Source: CAWGXG01 sp963826505 (GTDB lineage Bacteria > Chloroflexota > Anaerolineae > Aggregatilineales > Aggregatilineaceae). Taken from it: DNA of 64,000 bases. The notes under the pieces were generated by a model. The model searched no databases, was not told where the DNA came from, and worked only from the letters and a program-made list of their open reading frames with translations. The stretch is taken from assembly GCA_963826505.1 (NCBI GenBank), contig CAWGXG010000008.1, forward strand, positions 806,001 through 870,000, written 5' to 3'. This document shows positions 42,447 through 52,143 of the stretch, piece by piece (within the stretch, counting starts at the first letter, position 1; each line of letters begins with the position of its first letter). The position numbers and the translations under genes are program-made.

Positions 42447-44885
42447 TTACCTCTCCGCATCGTCAGGGATCACCAACCGTCGGAGCACATCGTAACGCCA
42501 CAGTGCCCGCACGGCAACCGCCCACAGTATCACGGCGATCAGGATGACGAACAGGTCTTTCCAGGCCATCGTATTCAGCTCAAATGAGTTGCGCAGACTG
42601 GGAAACGGAAAAATAAGAACATATAGCACCAACATCACGACCGCGAGCACGACACGGCGGCGATCGAAATGCAATTTAGTGCCGCTTTCCCACTGTTCGA
42701 TCGAATGTTCCGCGAAGATGATCAGCAGCAGACCACATAACAAAGCCGTCGTGGTGAGAACCGTGCGCTGAAGTTGGAGCGAGCTGTCCAAATAGAGCAG
42801 GTAGACAATCAAAGTGACGATCATGATGCTGAACCCGGCGGGCAGACTGAATTCGCTGACGGCACGCAGCAGGCGTTTCTGCGGCTGCCCAGAGCGTGCC
42901 CAGACTGTCAGGAACAGGGCCGGAATGCCTACGGGCAGCGTGGTGAGGATGAGGTTGTGTTTCGGCGTGATGGGGAACTCCGTTCCAATGAAGCCCGCGA
43001 CGACGATCAACAGGACCGCGTAGATCGTGCGAGCAAGGAATAGCCGCATGCTATCTTGCATCCCATTGAGAATGCGCTGCCCTTCTTTGATCGCCTCTGG
43101 AAGAACCGCAAACTGATCGCCTAGCAGCACCATGTCCGCGACGGCGCGTGTGGCCTGGCTGCCGCTTTCCATAGCGATACCCATATGCGCTTGTTTGAGC
43201 GACAGCACGTCGTTGACGCCGTCGCCGATCATGGCGACATAGTGTCCTTGTGCGCGCAGGGTTTGCACAATGCGCTGTTTCTGTTCAGGGGTGATGCGCC
43301 CAAAAACGGTCGCTTTATCCACGGCGCTGGCAAATTGGATTTCGGACATTTCAGCCAGGGCGGTTCCCGAAACGACATCCACATCTTTGCTGATGCCTGC
43401 AATTTGTGCGAGCGCCGCGACAGTTTGGGGATTGTCCCCGGAAATCAGTTTGATCTGTACACCCGCCTGACGGAACTGGTCCAGGACCTCTTTGGCGTCC
43501 GAGCGGAGCTCGTCGGTGAAGGTCAGCCAGCCCAGCGGTTGGAGGTGGTCCAGCAGGTGTGGTGTTTCGCCAGGTTGCAGTCGGGTGAGGGAGTCCGGGT
43601 GGTGCGCAAAGAGCAGCACGCGCAAACCCAGATCGGCCCAGACTGTCACGTCGTGTGCCAGCAGGTGCCCCTGATCAGTATGGGGTTCCAGGATTTCAGG
43701 GGCACCCAAAATGTAACTCCCACTGAGTCCGGTGGAATTACCAAATGAGGCCCCGCTCCATTTGTAGACTGATGAGAAGGGGATCTCGGCCTGAGTTGTA
43801 TGGGCTGTGCCGGGCACGGCATCCGCGATGGCCTCGGCGGTGCGGTTGATCCGTCCGGTACTGGCAACAAAGTCACCAAGCTGTGTCCTGAGTTCAGATT
43901 CTGACACGGTGATCGGTACGATTTGACGCAGCGTAATGCGGTTCGTGGTGAGCGTGCCGGTTTTGTCCAGACACAACACGTCGACGTTGCTCAGCGATTC
44001 GACTGCGTTAATCTGCTGCACCAGGGCCCCCTTGCGCGCAATGCGAACGGCCCCCAGCGCATAGGCGACGGTGATCATCAGGAGCAGCCCTTGCGGGACC
44101 AACGAGATGACGACGGCGGAATCCTGCACCATGCTGGCGAACGGTTTCTTTTCAACAGCGAATGACAAGAACAGGAGAATGGCGAGGCTGATCGCGAGCA
44201 GCACCAGCAGGCGCACGATGATACTGACCTGTGCCTGCAAAGGGGTTAATACGCGCCGGTATTCGCGGGCGCCGGTGGTCAGTTTGAATGCGAAACTGTT
44301 TTCTCCGACGCGTTCGGCTTTGTAATATCCGCTGCCCGCCACACAAAAACTGCCCGACAGCAACTCGTCGCCTTGTCGCTTGGGGATGTGATCCGATTCT
44401 CCCGTGAGCAGCGACTCGTCCACGTCCACTTGTTTCTCACTGATCAGTGTGCCGTCCACCACGATCTGATCGCCCGGGCGGATCATGAGTACGTCACCCT
44501 GCACGACTTCATCCTGCTCAACCTGTGTTTCGCGCCCATCTCGCATCACGGTGACCTTAGGCCGACTGAGAAGGGCGATGTGGTCAAGCTGCTGCTTGGC
44601 GCGAATTTCCTGGTAGATGCCGATGATGACGTTCAAGAAGACCACGCCGCCTGTCGCGAGCGCGTCGCCCGGTTTGCCCACAATCACCAACACAAACATG
44701 ATTCCGAACAAGATGGTATTGGTCAGCGAAAGAAGATTTTCCCGCAAGATGTCGGCCAGAGGACGACTGGACTTGAGCGGCACGGCATTGACCTGACCGG
44801 CGGCCCGGCGTTGGCTGACTTCTTCCGAGGAAAGCCCATCGATCGTGGCTGATTGGCGGGTGGGTGCGGGCGCGGTGGCAGTCAT
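42447..44885 (-). CDS. P-type cation-transporting ATPase, CtpE-like
   Basis: This 812-aa P-type ATPase has the phosphatase motif TGES (161-164), phosphorylation motif DKTGTLT from Asp307, and hinge GDGVND. The conserved membrane proline region is VPQGLLL (about 263-269) rather than PEGL, the pattern of the mycobacterial CtpE group, which is reported to move calcium. About ten helices fit, and no N-terminal heavy-metal domain is present. The start at ATG 44885 has AAGGAG about eleven bases upstream; an upstream in-frame ATG at 44939 is less likely. The next gene codes for an acidic protein, which could bind the same cation. Confidence 0.92.
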   Translation of the reverse strand: MTATAPAPTRQSATIDGLSSEEVSQRRAAGQVNAVPLKSSRPLADILRENLLSLTNTILFGIMFVLVIVGKPGDALATGGVVFLNVIIGIYQEIRAKQQLDHIALLSRPKVTVMRDGRETQVEQDEVVQGDVLMIRPGDQIVVDGTLISEKQVDVDESLLTGESDHIPKRQGDELLSGSFCVAGSGYYKAERVGENSFAFKLTTGAREYRRVLTPLQAQVSIIVRLLVLLAISLAILLFLSFAVEKKPFASMVQDSAVVISLVPQGLLLMITVAYALGAVRIARKGALVQQINAVESLSNVDVLCLDKTGTLTTNRITLRQIVPITVSESELRTQLGDFVASTGRINRTAEAIADAVPGTAHTTQAEIPFSSVYKWSGASFGNSTGLSGSYILGAPEILEPHTDQGHLLAHDVTVWADLGLRVLLFAHHPDSLTRLQPGETPHLLDHLQPLGWLTFTDELRSDAKEVLDQFRQAGVQIKLISGDNPQTVAALAQIAGISKDVDVVSGTALAEMSEIQFASAVDKATVFGRITPEQKQRIVQTLRAQGHYVAMIGDGVNDVLSLKQAHMGIAMESGSQATRAVADMVLLGDQFAVLPEAIKEGQRILNGMQDSMRLFLARTIYAVLLIVVAGFIGTEFPITPKHNLILTTLPVGIPALFLTVWARSGQPQKRLLRAVSEFSLPAGFSIMIVTLIVYLLYLDSSLQLQRTVLTTTALLCGLLLIIFAEHSIEQWESGTKLHFDRRRVVLAVVMLVLYVLIFPFPSLRNSFELNTMAWKDLFVILIAVILWAVAVRALWRYDVLRRLVIPDDAER

Positions 44886-44942
44886 TAACAGGCACTCCTT
44901 ATGGGGCGGGCAAACAATGCAAGCAAAGACCGTGCGCAATCT

Positions 44943-45704
44943 CTAGGCTGACAGATTTTTGGTAGCGCGCTGTTCTAGAGCGTGCGGCAGCGACTTATAC
45001 CAGGGATGGCCGGTGGGCAATTGCAGAAAACTATCGCGCACGTATACGAACCGGGTAGGTGAAGTGTCCCACAAGTACAGCGGCGGTTTCGACAGATCGA
45101 GAGGCCAGAGCCACGCGCGTTCGTCACGTACAGAATGCACATAATAGCGTACCATTTCCGCCAAATCTTCGCCGGGTGCGGTGCTCACGTCGCGCGAGTC
45201 GACGGGGAGTGTTTCCCATTGGCCCGGCTGGTTAGGTACTCCTTGCTGGCAGGGGTGAATCCACTGGTCTCCCACGTGTCTCCAATCTAACCCCGGACGC
45301 GTGCAGAAGTCGTTTTCATAGGGCCAACCACGGTATTCGTTTGAGGCGTGGGTTGCTTCGTGCAGCAGAATGCGGTAAAGGATCGACAGATCGCGTCCGG
45401 GATCGCCTATACGCAGCCAATGGTTGCCGTAGCCGCCACCGCCGGGATGGCGATCGATCCAGATCGTCAGCCGCTCGCGCAAGAACGGGCCGTAAAACAC
45501 TGGTCCGAGTAACCGCAGGGTGTCGGCGATAAGTGAGATTTCAGGCGAGCTCCAGGGGCGGGCGTTGCCTTTGGGATCGTGCTCGATCACATGCACGCCG
45601 TACGTGTCCAGCAGCGCCTGGACTGAGGCCGCGTGCTGTTCGCGATCGTCAGGAGAAGAAAAGAGATGTGTCAAGCGATCAAAGAGCGAATCAGACGGTG
45701 TCAT
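44943..45704 (-). CDS. putative zinc metallopeptidase (HExxH) of unknown family
   Basis: The 253-aa product has a zinc-binding motif HEATH (His115, Glu116, His119) on a helix, and a downstream Glu-rich helix GEDLAEMVRYYVHS with Glu179/Glu183 that could supply the third ligand, as in gluzincins. The central part (YGNHWLRIGDPGRDLSILYR) and a Trp/Pro-rich segment follow no family I know. No signal peptide is seen, so it is cytoplasmic unless exported otherwise. It lies upstream of and on the same strand as the P-type ATPase, 57 bases away. Peptidase activity is inferred from the motif only. Confidence 0.7.
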   Translation of the reverse strand: MTPSDSLFDRLTHLFSSPDDREQHAASVQALLDTYGVHVIEHDPKGNARPWSSPEISLIADTLRLLGPVFYGPFLRERLTIWIDRHPGGGGYGNHWLRIGDPGRDLSILYRILLHEATHASNEYRGWPYENDFCTRPGLDWRHVGDQWIHPCQQGVPNQPGQWETLPVDSRDVSTAPGEDLAEMVRYYVHSVRDERAWLWPLDLSKPPLYLWDTSPTRFVYVRDSFLQLPTGHPWYKSLPHALEQRATKNLSA

Positions 45705-45782
45705 GAGTGAACCTCACGTACATTTTCGTGATATGCAAATCATAGGCTGCTTCAAGGCATCTGCCCAAATTGCTCCCGCGGG

Positions 45783-45837
45783 TTGACTAGTCTGTATCCA
45801 TGCGCTACTGTCACTGCATGGTGCCACTGCGTGGTGT
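45783..45837 (+). promoter_or_regulatory. candidate promoter with tandem 13-bp repeat
   Basis: TTGACT (45783-45788) and TACTGT (45806-45811) are spaced by 17 bases. Directly after the -10 box lie two adjacent 13-base copies, CACTGCATGGTGC (45812-45824) and CACTGCGTGGTGT (45825-45837), identical at 11 of 13 positions. Their place over the expected transcription start suits a repressor site for the UspA/DUF389 gene. Confidence 0.45.
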
Positions 45838-45873
45838 CGCGGCATTCTTTCTCAACGGGAGGAAATGCGCCGG

Positions 45874-47673
45874 ATGTCAAACCAATCCGAATCCCCAAGC
45901 ATCCAAGCCAAACGCGTAATAGTCCCGGTCGCCAATCCCGCAACGGCGATGGGGCTTATCCAGATGGCCTGGAAGTTGACGGATGCCGACAACGGGCGGG
46001 TTTTGGCGCTGCTCGTGACATTGTCAGGGACGGAGCCATCAGACACAGTCTTTTCGGCAATCACAGAGATTGTGGCTCATGCGAAAGCCGCGGGTGTGCC
46101 TATCGAATTGGTCACGCGTACGGCACCGAGTATCGCGCGTGGCATACTTGATGCGGCCCTCGAACAAGGCGCGACGCTCATGGTGCTTGGCTTCCAGGCG
46201 CCGACCCATGGAAAGGTCGCGTTAGGCCCTGTTGTAGAGGCAGTGGCGCGCACAACGCCATGCGACCTCGTAGTTTACCGCAATCCTTCGCATTCTCCCG
46301 TTCGCCTGGAAGACATCAAACGTGTGATCATGCCGCTGGATGGGAGCGACAATTCGAAAGTGGCGGCCCGGCTGGGTATGGTCTTGGCGCAGACCTATGA
46401 CGCCCAACCCACCGCCTTTTATGTGCAAATCGATCCCGATCTGCCGAGCTGGTTTGGCTTGGCGCGTATCGAAGCCTCATTAGTGGGCTTGACCGATACC
46501 CGCCGTATTCAGCGCCAGGTGATCCGGGCCAATGATGCAGTTAACGGGATACTCTCTCGCAGCGATTCCAGTGATATGATCGTGTTGGGGTTCTCCGAAA
46601 AAAGCCCGCTCGACCGGTGGATCTTTGGAAATGTGCCGCAACGCATGCTACTTCAGGCGCATGGCCCAGTGATCCTGGCCAAGCGTGCAGCCCGTGAAGG
46701 GTTGACCCCATCCCAGGCGCTCAGACGACGCTGGGTAGCACGCTTCTTCCCCACTCTGACGCCTTCCGAACGTACAGATATGCTTCGGCAGGCAACGGAG
46801 CTGAGTCAGCCGGGGATCAACTTCACCGTTTTAATGGTCGTCTCCTCGATGCTCGCATCACTTGGCCTGCTGCAAAGCAGTGCGGCGGTTATCATCGGCG
46901 CTATGCTGGTGGCCCCTTTGATGTCACCGCTGATGTCGTTTTCGGTCGGTTTGCTGCAAGGTAATCTGCGCTTGATGCGCACGGCTGCGGTCACGGTCGG
47001 CGTGGGGGTGCTGATCGGGTTGGGTGTGGCCGTGATCGGCGGGCTGGTAATGCCATTGGACACGATGACGCCTGAGATGCTGGCGCGCGGCAAGCCTTCA
47101 CTTCTCGATATGGGGGTCGCTTTGGCGTCCGGCGTCGCAGGCGCTTACGCGATGGCGCGCAAAGACATCCCGTCCGCCTTAGCTGGAGTAGCTATCGCGG
47201 CGGCCCTGGTACCCCCCCTGTGTACCGTGGGGTTAGCCGTGGCCTTCAGGGACATGTCGCTGGCATCAGGCGCGGGGTTGTTGTTCCTGACCAACATCGT
47301 CAGCATCAGCCTGGCGGGCGCGGCCGTGTTCGCGTGGCTGGGACTGGGTCATTTTGGCGAATCGCACACGCGCCGCCAACTTGCCGTCTCCCTAATTGTG
47401 CTGGGGTTGCTGGCGCTGCCGTTGGCAAGTACATTTATCGATGTGGTTCGGACTGAGCAACAGACGACACAAGCGCGCCACGTGCTAGAGCAGCAGTTCC
47501 CGGACGGCGATGTTATCGACGTTCAACTTGAAGGCAGCAAAGTGACGGCGACCATTCGGAGTCCGAATGTGATTACACAGTCCGATGTTGTCGCGGCGGA
47601 GCTGGCGCTCGACCAGGAACTCCAGAGCCAGGTGAGTCTTGAGATTACCTATTGGCAAGCCATCACTCACTAG
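45874..47673 (+). CDS. UspA-UspA-DUF389 membrane protein
   Basis: The 599-aa product is a fusion. Two universal-stress-type domains (about residues 10-130 and 140-275) show GATLMVLGFQ, then IMPLDGSDNSKVAARLGMVL, DMIVLGFSEKS and RMLLQAHGPVILAKR. The last part is the DUF389 membrane domain with about six helices: MVVSSMLASLGLLQSSAAVI, IGAMLVAPLMSPLMSFSVGL and AAALVPPLCTVGLAVAF. The nucleotide-binding Gly pattern is only partly kept in the Usp domains. Function is not established; a stress-linked membrane transporter is a common suggestion. ATG 45874 is chosen; GGGAGG at 45857-45862 sits too close to ATG 45865. Confidence 0.9.
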   Translation: MSNQSESPSIQAKRVIVPVANPATAMGLIQMAWKLTDADNGRVLALLVTLSGTEPSDTVFSAITEIVAHAKAAGVPIELVTRTAPSIARGILDAALEQGATLMVLGFQAPTHGKVALGPVVEAVARTTPCDLVVYRNPSHSPVRLEDIKRVIMPLDGSDNSKVAARLGMVLAQTYDAQPTAFYVQIDPDLPSWFGLARIEASLVGLTDTRRIQRQVIRANDAVNGILSRSDSSDMIVLGFSEKSPLDRWIFGNVPQRMLLQAHGPVILAKRAAREGLTPSQALRRRWVARFFPTLTPSERTDMLRQATELSQPGINFTVLMVVSSMLASLGLLQSSAAVIIGAMLVAPLMSPLMSFSVGLLQGNLRLMRTAAVTVGVGVLIGLGVAVIGGLVMPLDTMTPEMLARGKPSLLDMGVALASGVAGAYAMARKDIPSALAGVAIAAALVPPLCTVGLAVAFRDMSLASGAGLLFLTNIVSISLAGAAVFAWLGLGHFGESHTRRQLAVSLIVLGLLALPLASTFIDVVRTEQQTTQARHVLEQQFPDGDVIDVQLEGSKVTATIRSPNVITQSDVVAAELALDQELQSQVSLEITYWQAITH

Positions 47674-47709
47674 CGCGGTAGGACATAAACACAGAGGCGG
47701 GGGCAGGTT

Positions 47710-49212
47710 ATGCGTTGGCATCGCAATCTCACGACCCAACGGCTGATGATGGTCATCCTGTTTGTGATGGTATTCGCGATGGCGATTCGCGTGCCGACGG
47801 ATACTGATACGTGGTGGCATATTCGTGGAGGCGAATACATCGTCAAGATACATGAGATTCCCCACGTCGATCCATTTTCTTCGACGCGCTATGGCGAAAA
47901 GTGGATCGATCATAGTTGGGGGTCGCAGGTCATTCTTTACGGCTTATACAATCTATTTGGGGGTACGACACAGCCGGGAGACAGCGGGAACATCGGGTTG
48001 GCGTTGTATGTAGGCGTGCTGGCGACGTTGGGCATGGGTTTTGTGTATCTTATGTGCGATGGCAATGTCTACGTACGCGCCTTCGTCGTGGTGTTGGGGG
48101 CGGTGACGGCGGCTGTGTTCTGGTCGCCTCGCCCTCAGATGTTTTCGTTCATGTTAGGCGGGTGCGTGCTTTATCTGCTGCATCTCTACAAACGGCGGCG
48201 GATCGACCGGCTGTGGCTTATTCCTCTCATCATCCTGGTTTGGGCGAATCTGCACGGCGGTTTTGCCATAGGGTTCATCTTCTTGATCGGATCGATTGCT
48301 GGAGAAGTGCTGGGCAACCTGTTCAAACCAGAAAATGAACACGTCGTCACATGGGCGCGCCTCAAAAAGATGGTTTTGGTTACGGCGGTGTCGGTGCCGG
48401 TGGTCGCCGTAAATCCTTATGGAGTGCAGATGTTGGGTTACCCGTTCCGCACGGTGGGGATCGGGGTGCTGCAAGATTTCATTCAGGAATGGGCATCGCC
48501 GAATTTTCATCAGCCCCAAGTCTGGCCGTTTGCCTTTCTGTTGCTGAGTATATTGGCGATGGTGGGTTTGGCCGGGCGGCGGATAGATTGGACGGACCTG
48601 GTCCTGGTCAGCGGCACGGGCTTGATGGCGTTGATGGCCGGGAGAAATATCGCTGTTTTTGCGCTGGCGGCGACACCTGTTTTGTCACGCCATCTGGATG
48701 CGTGGCTGACCGAACGGGGTTGGCAGATCCACCCTAGGCGCACCGTGACCGGGCCTATGCTTACACTGAACTGGATATTACTCGGGCTTGTTATGATCGG
48801 CGCATTGGTGAAGGTGGCCGCCGCGCTCAATACGCAGACTGTCCGTGACGGGCAGAAACAGTATTTACCGGTGGAGCTGGCCGCGTATCTGAACGATTCT
48901 CCGCCGCCAGGGATCATGTTCAATAGCTACAATTGGGGTGGGTATCTCATGTTTGCCGCTCCCCACGTGCCGGTGTACGTGGATGGCCGGACCGATCTCT
49001 ACGATGATGCCTTCTTGCGAAAGTATCTTGACGTTCTATTCTTGCGTGAGGGTTGGGAAGACGCACTCGGGTCGCCCGATATTGGTTATGTTGCGATCGA
49101 AAAGGACAGTGTTTTAGCGGCGGTGCTGCGCACGATGCCCGATCGGTGGACGGAGCGGCAGTTTGACGAGGCGCGATCCTCGCTGTTCTTGAAGGTGGCT
49201 TTCCATGAATGA
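47710..49212 (+). CDS. polytopic membrane protein, GT-C-like (1 of 5)
   Basis: The 500-aa product has about ten helices and a C-terminal soluble part. Close to the N-terminus, in the first outer loop, is TDTWWHIRGGEYIV with an acidic residue in the place used by GT-C glycosyltransferases. The C-terminal region (FNSYNWGGYLMFAAPHVPVY, DGRTDLYDD) is a short outer domain. GT-C enzymes transfer sugars from lipid-phosphate donors outside the membrane; no donor or acceptor can be read here. It overlaps the next gene by eight bases and starts the cluster, 36 bases after the DUF389 stop. Confidence 0.75.
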   Translation: MRWHRNLTTQRLMMVILFVMVFAMAIRVPTDTDTWWHIRGGEYIVKIHEIPHVDPFSSTRYGEKWIDHSWGSQVILYGLYNLFGGTTQPGDSGNIGLALYVGVLATLGMGFVYLMCDGNVYVRAFVVVLGAVTAAVFWSPRPQMFSFMLGGCVLYLLHLYKRRRIDRLWLIPLIILVWANLHGGFAIGFIFLIGSIAGEVLGNLFKPENEHVVTWARLKKMVLVTAVSVPVVAVNPYGVQMLGYPFRTVGIGVLQDFIQEWASPNFHQPQVWPFAFLLLSILAMVGLAGRRIDWTDLVLVSGTGLMALMAGRNIAVFALAATPVLSRHLDAWLTERGWQIHPRRTVTGPMLTLNWILLGLVMIGALVKVAAALNTQTVRDGQKQYLPVELAAYLNDSPPPGIMFNSYNWGGYLMFAAPHVPVYVDGRTDLYDDAFLRKYLDVLFLREGWEDALGSPDIGYVAIEKDSVLAAVLRTMPDRWTERQFDEARSSLFLKVAFHE

Positions 49213-50506
49213 TGGGGCGGGAAGGCGTGAAGGTATGGGGGTCGGCGGGCTTTTGGGAGATTTCCGACTCCTGATCTACCTGTTCCTCGGTTTTCGACTG
49301 ATTATGGCCCTGGTCTATCAGCCCTACCTGTTCAATGCATATGACGCTGACGGGGCACCACGCGCTATTGAGCGTGGGATGAGCACTTTTGGGGATCTGC
49401 AATATTACTATTCTTTCGCACGCCTGACCGATGACGGCTACTGGCCTTATCGTGATTTTTGGTATGAATTCCCGCCCGTGTCGTTTGCGCTGTTTGGCGG
49501 CGTCTACCGTCTCGGAAACATCTGGGGCGCTATGGACTATACCCTGTGGGCGACGGCCATCGGGCTATTGATGTCCTTATGCGATGTGGGAAATCTGATC
49601 CTGCTGCGGCGGTTGGCTGCGCGTCTGCACGGGCCGCGGACGGCGATCGCGTTGGCGTGGATTTATGCCGTGCTCGCTGCACCGGTCATATTTCCGTGGT
49701 GGACGTTTGAAACGCTCGTCGTCTGTTCGATGCTGCTGGCACTGGTCTGGTTGTTCGAAGGGCGGGACTTGTCGTCCGCTGCGATGACGGCCTTTGGAAC
49801 TCTCACGAAATACACCCCGTTCTTGCTGTTGCCCACCCTGTGGCGTTTCTACGATCGCCGCCGTGCCCTGCGCTACACGATCATTTCCGGAGGGCTTGTC
49901 GTCGTGGTGTTGGGAGGCATGCTGGCGTGGGGAGGCAGGATGGGCGAGGCGTCGTTGCTGGCCCAGTTCAACAAGTCATCCTATCAAAGCGTGTGGGCGT
50001 TGATTGATGGCAACATGATCACCGGCAGTTTTGCTGGCCCGGAGTCTCGCTTTGACGCGGACAACGCGTTTAAGCTATTGGGGAAAGCGGCGGTTATTCC
50101 CTGGTGGCTAAGGTTGATTCCGTTTGCGGGACTTGGCCTGTACCTGTTTACGCGGAAGCTGCGGCAAGACGAGCACGGCATACTGGCGTTTTTCACTGTG
50201 ACGCTGCTCTTATTTTTCCTGTGGGCGCAAGGATGGAGTCCGCAATGGGTGCTCACTCTCACTCCACTGCTGCTGTTGAACTTTCCGAATCGTAACGGCG
50301 TGTTGTTGTGTCTGGTGTTGAGCTTGATGAGCTTTGTCGAATATCCCGTATTGTTCATGCGCACCGGCGATACGGGCGGCGAAATCGCTGGAAACCTCGT
50401 GCCGACGTACGTCACCCTCGTGCTGGTGAGAACACTGCTGCTAACGGGCATCGTGGCGGCTCTGTGGGGTGTGCTGACCAAGAGGCAGAGCCATGAGCCA
50501 GCGTAA
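49205..50506 (+). CDS. polytopic membrane protein, GT-C-like, GT87-type (2 of 5)
   Basis: The 433-aa product has about ten to eleven helices. The first outer loop has a conserved pattern of Asp and aromatic residues (YYSFARLTDDGYWPYRDFWY, then EFPPVSFALFGGVYRLG), as in DUF2029/GT87 mannosyltransferase-like proteins. Later helices are LFEGRDLSSAAMTAFGTLTK and SPQWVLTLTPLLLLNF. The start overlaps the previous stop, and its own stop overlaps the next gene by 14 bases. A sugar-lipid donor is expected from the family but cannot be shown. Confidence 0.75.
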   Translation: MNDGAGRREGMGVGGLLGDFRLLIYLFLGFRLIMALVYQPYLFNAYDADGAPRAIERGMSTFGDLQYYYSFARLTDDGYWPYRDFWYEFPPVSFALFGGVYRLGNIWGAMDYTLWATAIGLLMSLCDVGNLILLRRLAARLHGPRTAIALAWIYAVLAAPVIFPWWTFETLVVCSMLLALVWLFEGRDLSSAAMTAFGTLTKYTPFLLLPTLWRFYDRRRALRYTIISGGLVVVVLGGMLAWGGRMGEASLLAQFNKSSYQSVWALIDGNMITGSFAGPESRFDADNAFKLLGKAAVIPWWLRLIPFAGLGLYLFTRKLRQDEHGILAFFTVTLLLFFLWAQGWSPQWVLTLTPLLLLNFPNRNGVLLCLVLSLMSFVEYPVLFMRTGDTGGEIAGNLVPTYVTLVLVRTLLLTGIVAALWGVLTKRQSHEPA

Positions 50507-52073
50507 TCGCCGGATGTGGATGGCCCTGGGTCTCATTCTGCTGACGGCACTGATACTGCGTGTGATTCGCCTGGGTGAGCGTTCACTGTGGTACGATGAA
50601 GCCTTCGCCGTGTTGTTTTCTGAAAAAGGGTGGGACGCTATGATCGACGGGACGCTGACGCAGGTGGATGGCGTCGCGGCCGATATGCATCCCCCGGTGT
50701 ACTACGAAACATTGCATTTCTGGATGAACCTGTTTGGCGAATCCCCTGCGGCTGTGCGGCTCTACAGTGTGCTGCTAGGCGTTCTGACGGTTGGCGTGGT
50801 ATTCGGGCTGGCGCGTGAGTGGTTTGGCGCGCGTACGGGCCTCGCAGCGGCTCTGACCACTGCGGTAGCGCCGTTTCATGTGCAGTACTCGCAGGAGACA
50901 CGCATGTATGCGCTCCTGGCGCTGGTGCTCGTGCTCGACACGTGGGTGCTGTGGCGTGCTGTACAGCACGGCAAGAGCTGGTATTGGGTCGCCTTTGGTG
51001 TGCTATCAGGTGCAGCGATGTACGTCCAGCAGCTTGCCGCGATGTATTTGCTAGCCTTGGGCATGCTGCCGTTGTTGACGCGAAAACCAGCGGTAATCGT
51101 GCGGACCGGGTTGGCATCGTTACTCGCCGGATTGATCTACCTGCCATGGATGCTACACCTGCCTGGGCAAATGGACCGTCTGCACCAATATTGGGTGAGC
51201 AAGCCCAATGTGCTGCACCTGTGGTTGGCTTTGCGATCGTTCACGTCCATCAATCTGGATTTCAGCCCAGGATGGTGGCTACCCACCTTTCTCGTGGCCG
51301 CGCTGCTGACTGTTATGCTGCTTTATCGGGGACGCATTATGCTGCGCGCGAAAAGTCGTTATCCCAAACCTCGGCGGCTGGCGCTCCAATGGGTGCTGTG
51401 GTTGGTGTTTGTACCCATGATCGCGATGTGGCTCGCATCCTATCTGGTACAGCCGGTGTTTCTGCCGCGCGCGTTGATTCCCTCGGCGGTGATGTTGTAT
51501 GTTGCGCTGGGCTGGCTGTTTACGGAGGCCGGTATGCCGCGCCCCATCGTGGGACTGCTGGTAGTCTTGTGGAGCTTTGTGATCGGGTTTGGCCTGTTCA
51601 TGCTCTACACGTGGGACACATTTCCGAATCCGCCATTCGACCAGGCTACAGCATTCTTGAAAGGCGAAGTACAGCCCGGCGACAGCATCGTGCATGGCAA
51701 CAAGATCACCGCCCTGCCTATGGTTTATTACGAACGCGATCTACCCCAGCAATACGTGCGCGATATTCCTGGCTCTGGCTCTGACACGCTGGCTCTGCCG
51801 ACACAACAAGCTTTGGGATTGCTCGCGAAGGACTGCGTAGCCCAGGCGGCCAGTGGCGCGCCGCGCGTGTGGTATGTCACCTTTGAAAAGCTTCAAGACG
51901 AAATGGTTGATTTGGTGAAAGATGACGCGACTAACGCCCAATATGATTCTTTGGCGTGGCTCAGAAGCCATTATGGTGAAAAGTCGAAAACGGTATTCAA
52001 TGATCTGTATATCTACCTGTTCACATCACCAGACACGGACGCGCTCCAGGCCGAATGTGGGGCAGAGGGGTAA
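50493..52073 (+). CDS. polytopic membrane glycosyltransferase, PMT/ArnT-like (3 of 5)
   Basis: The 526-aa product shows the GT39/ArnT-type opening: helix 1, then LGERSLWYDEAFAVLFSEKG with the catalytic-type Asp-Glu, followed by ADMHPPVYYETLHFW and LVREW-like helix 3. VQYSQETRMYALLALVLVLD is another conserved segment. About eleven helices are followed by a C-terminal soluble domain of about 130 residues (GDSIVHGNKITALPMVYYER). It is the best-supported glycosyltransferase of the cluster. It overlaps gene 2 and is 70 bases ahead of gene 4. Confidence 0.85.
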   Translation: MSQRNRRMWMALGLILLTALILRVIRLGERSLWYDEAFAVLFSEKGWDAMIDGTLTQVDGVAADMHPPVYYETLHFWMNLFGESPAAVRLYSVLLGVLTVGVVFGLAREWFGARTGLAAALTTAVAPFHVQYSQETRMYALLALVLVLDTWVLWRAVQHGKSWYWVAFGVLSGAAMYVQQLAAMYLLALGMLPLLTRKPAVIVRTGLASLLAGLIYLPWMLHLPGQMDRLHQYWVSKPNVLHLWLALRSFTSINLDFSPGWWLPTFLVAALLTVMLLYRGRIMLRAKSRYPKPRRLALQWVLWLVFVPMIAMWLASYLVQPVFLPRALIPSAVMLYVALGWLFTEAGMPRPIVGLLVVLWSFVIGFGLFMLYTWDTFPNPPFDQATAFLKGEVQPGDSIVHGNKITALPMVYYERDLPQQYVRDIPGSGSDTLALPTQQALGLLAKDCVAQAASGAPRVWYVTFEKLQDEMVDLVKDDATNAQYDSLAWLRSHYGEKSKTVFNDLYIYLFTSPDTDALQAECGAEG

Positions 52074-52143
52074 CTGAAATACAGCATGAGTTTGAAATCG
52101 GCCCTCGAATCAATTCGCGCCGGGACGGCGCGCCACAGTTGCA

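Noticed and set aside
50819..51784. 321-codon alternative frame inside GT-C gene 3
   Set aside because: The real frame has GT39-type motifs; the alternative is Ala/Arg/Gly-rich shadow sequence.
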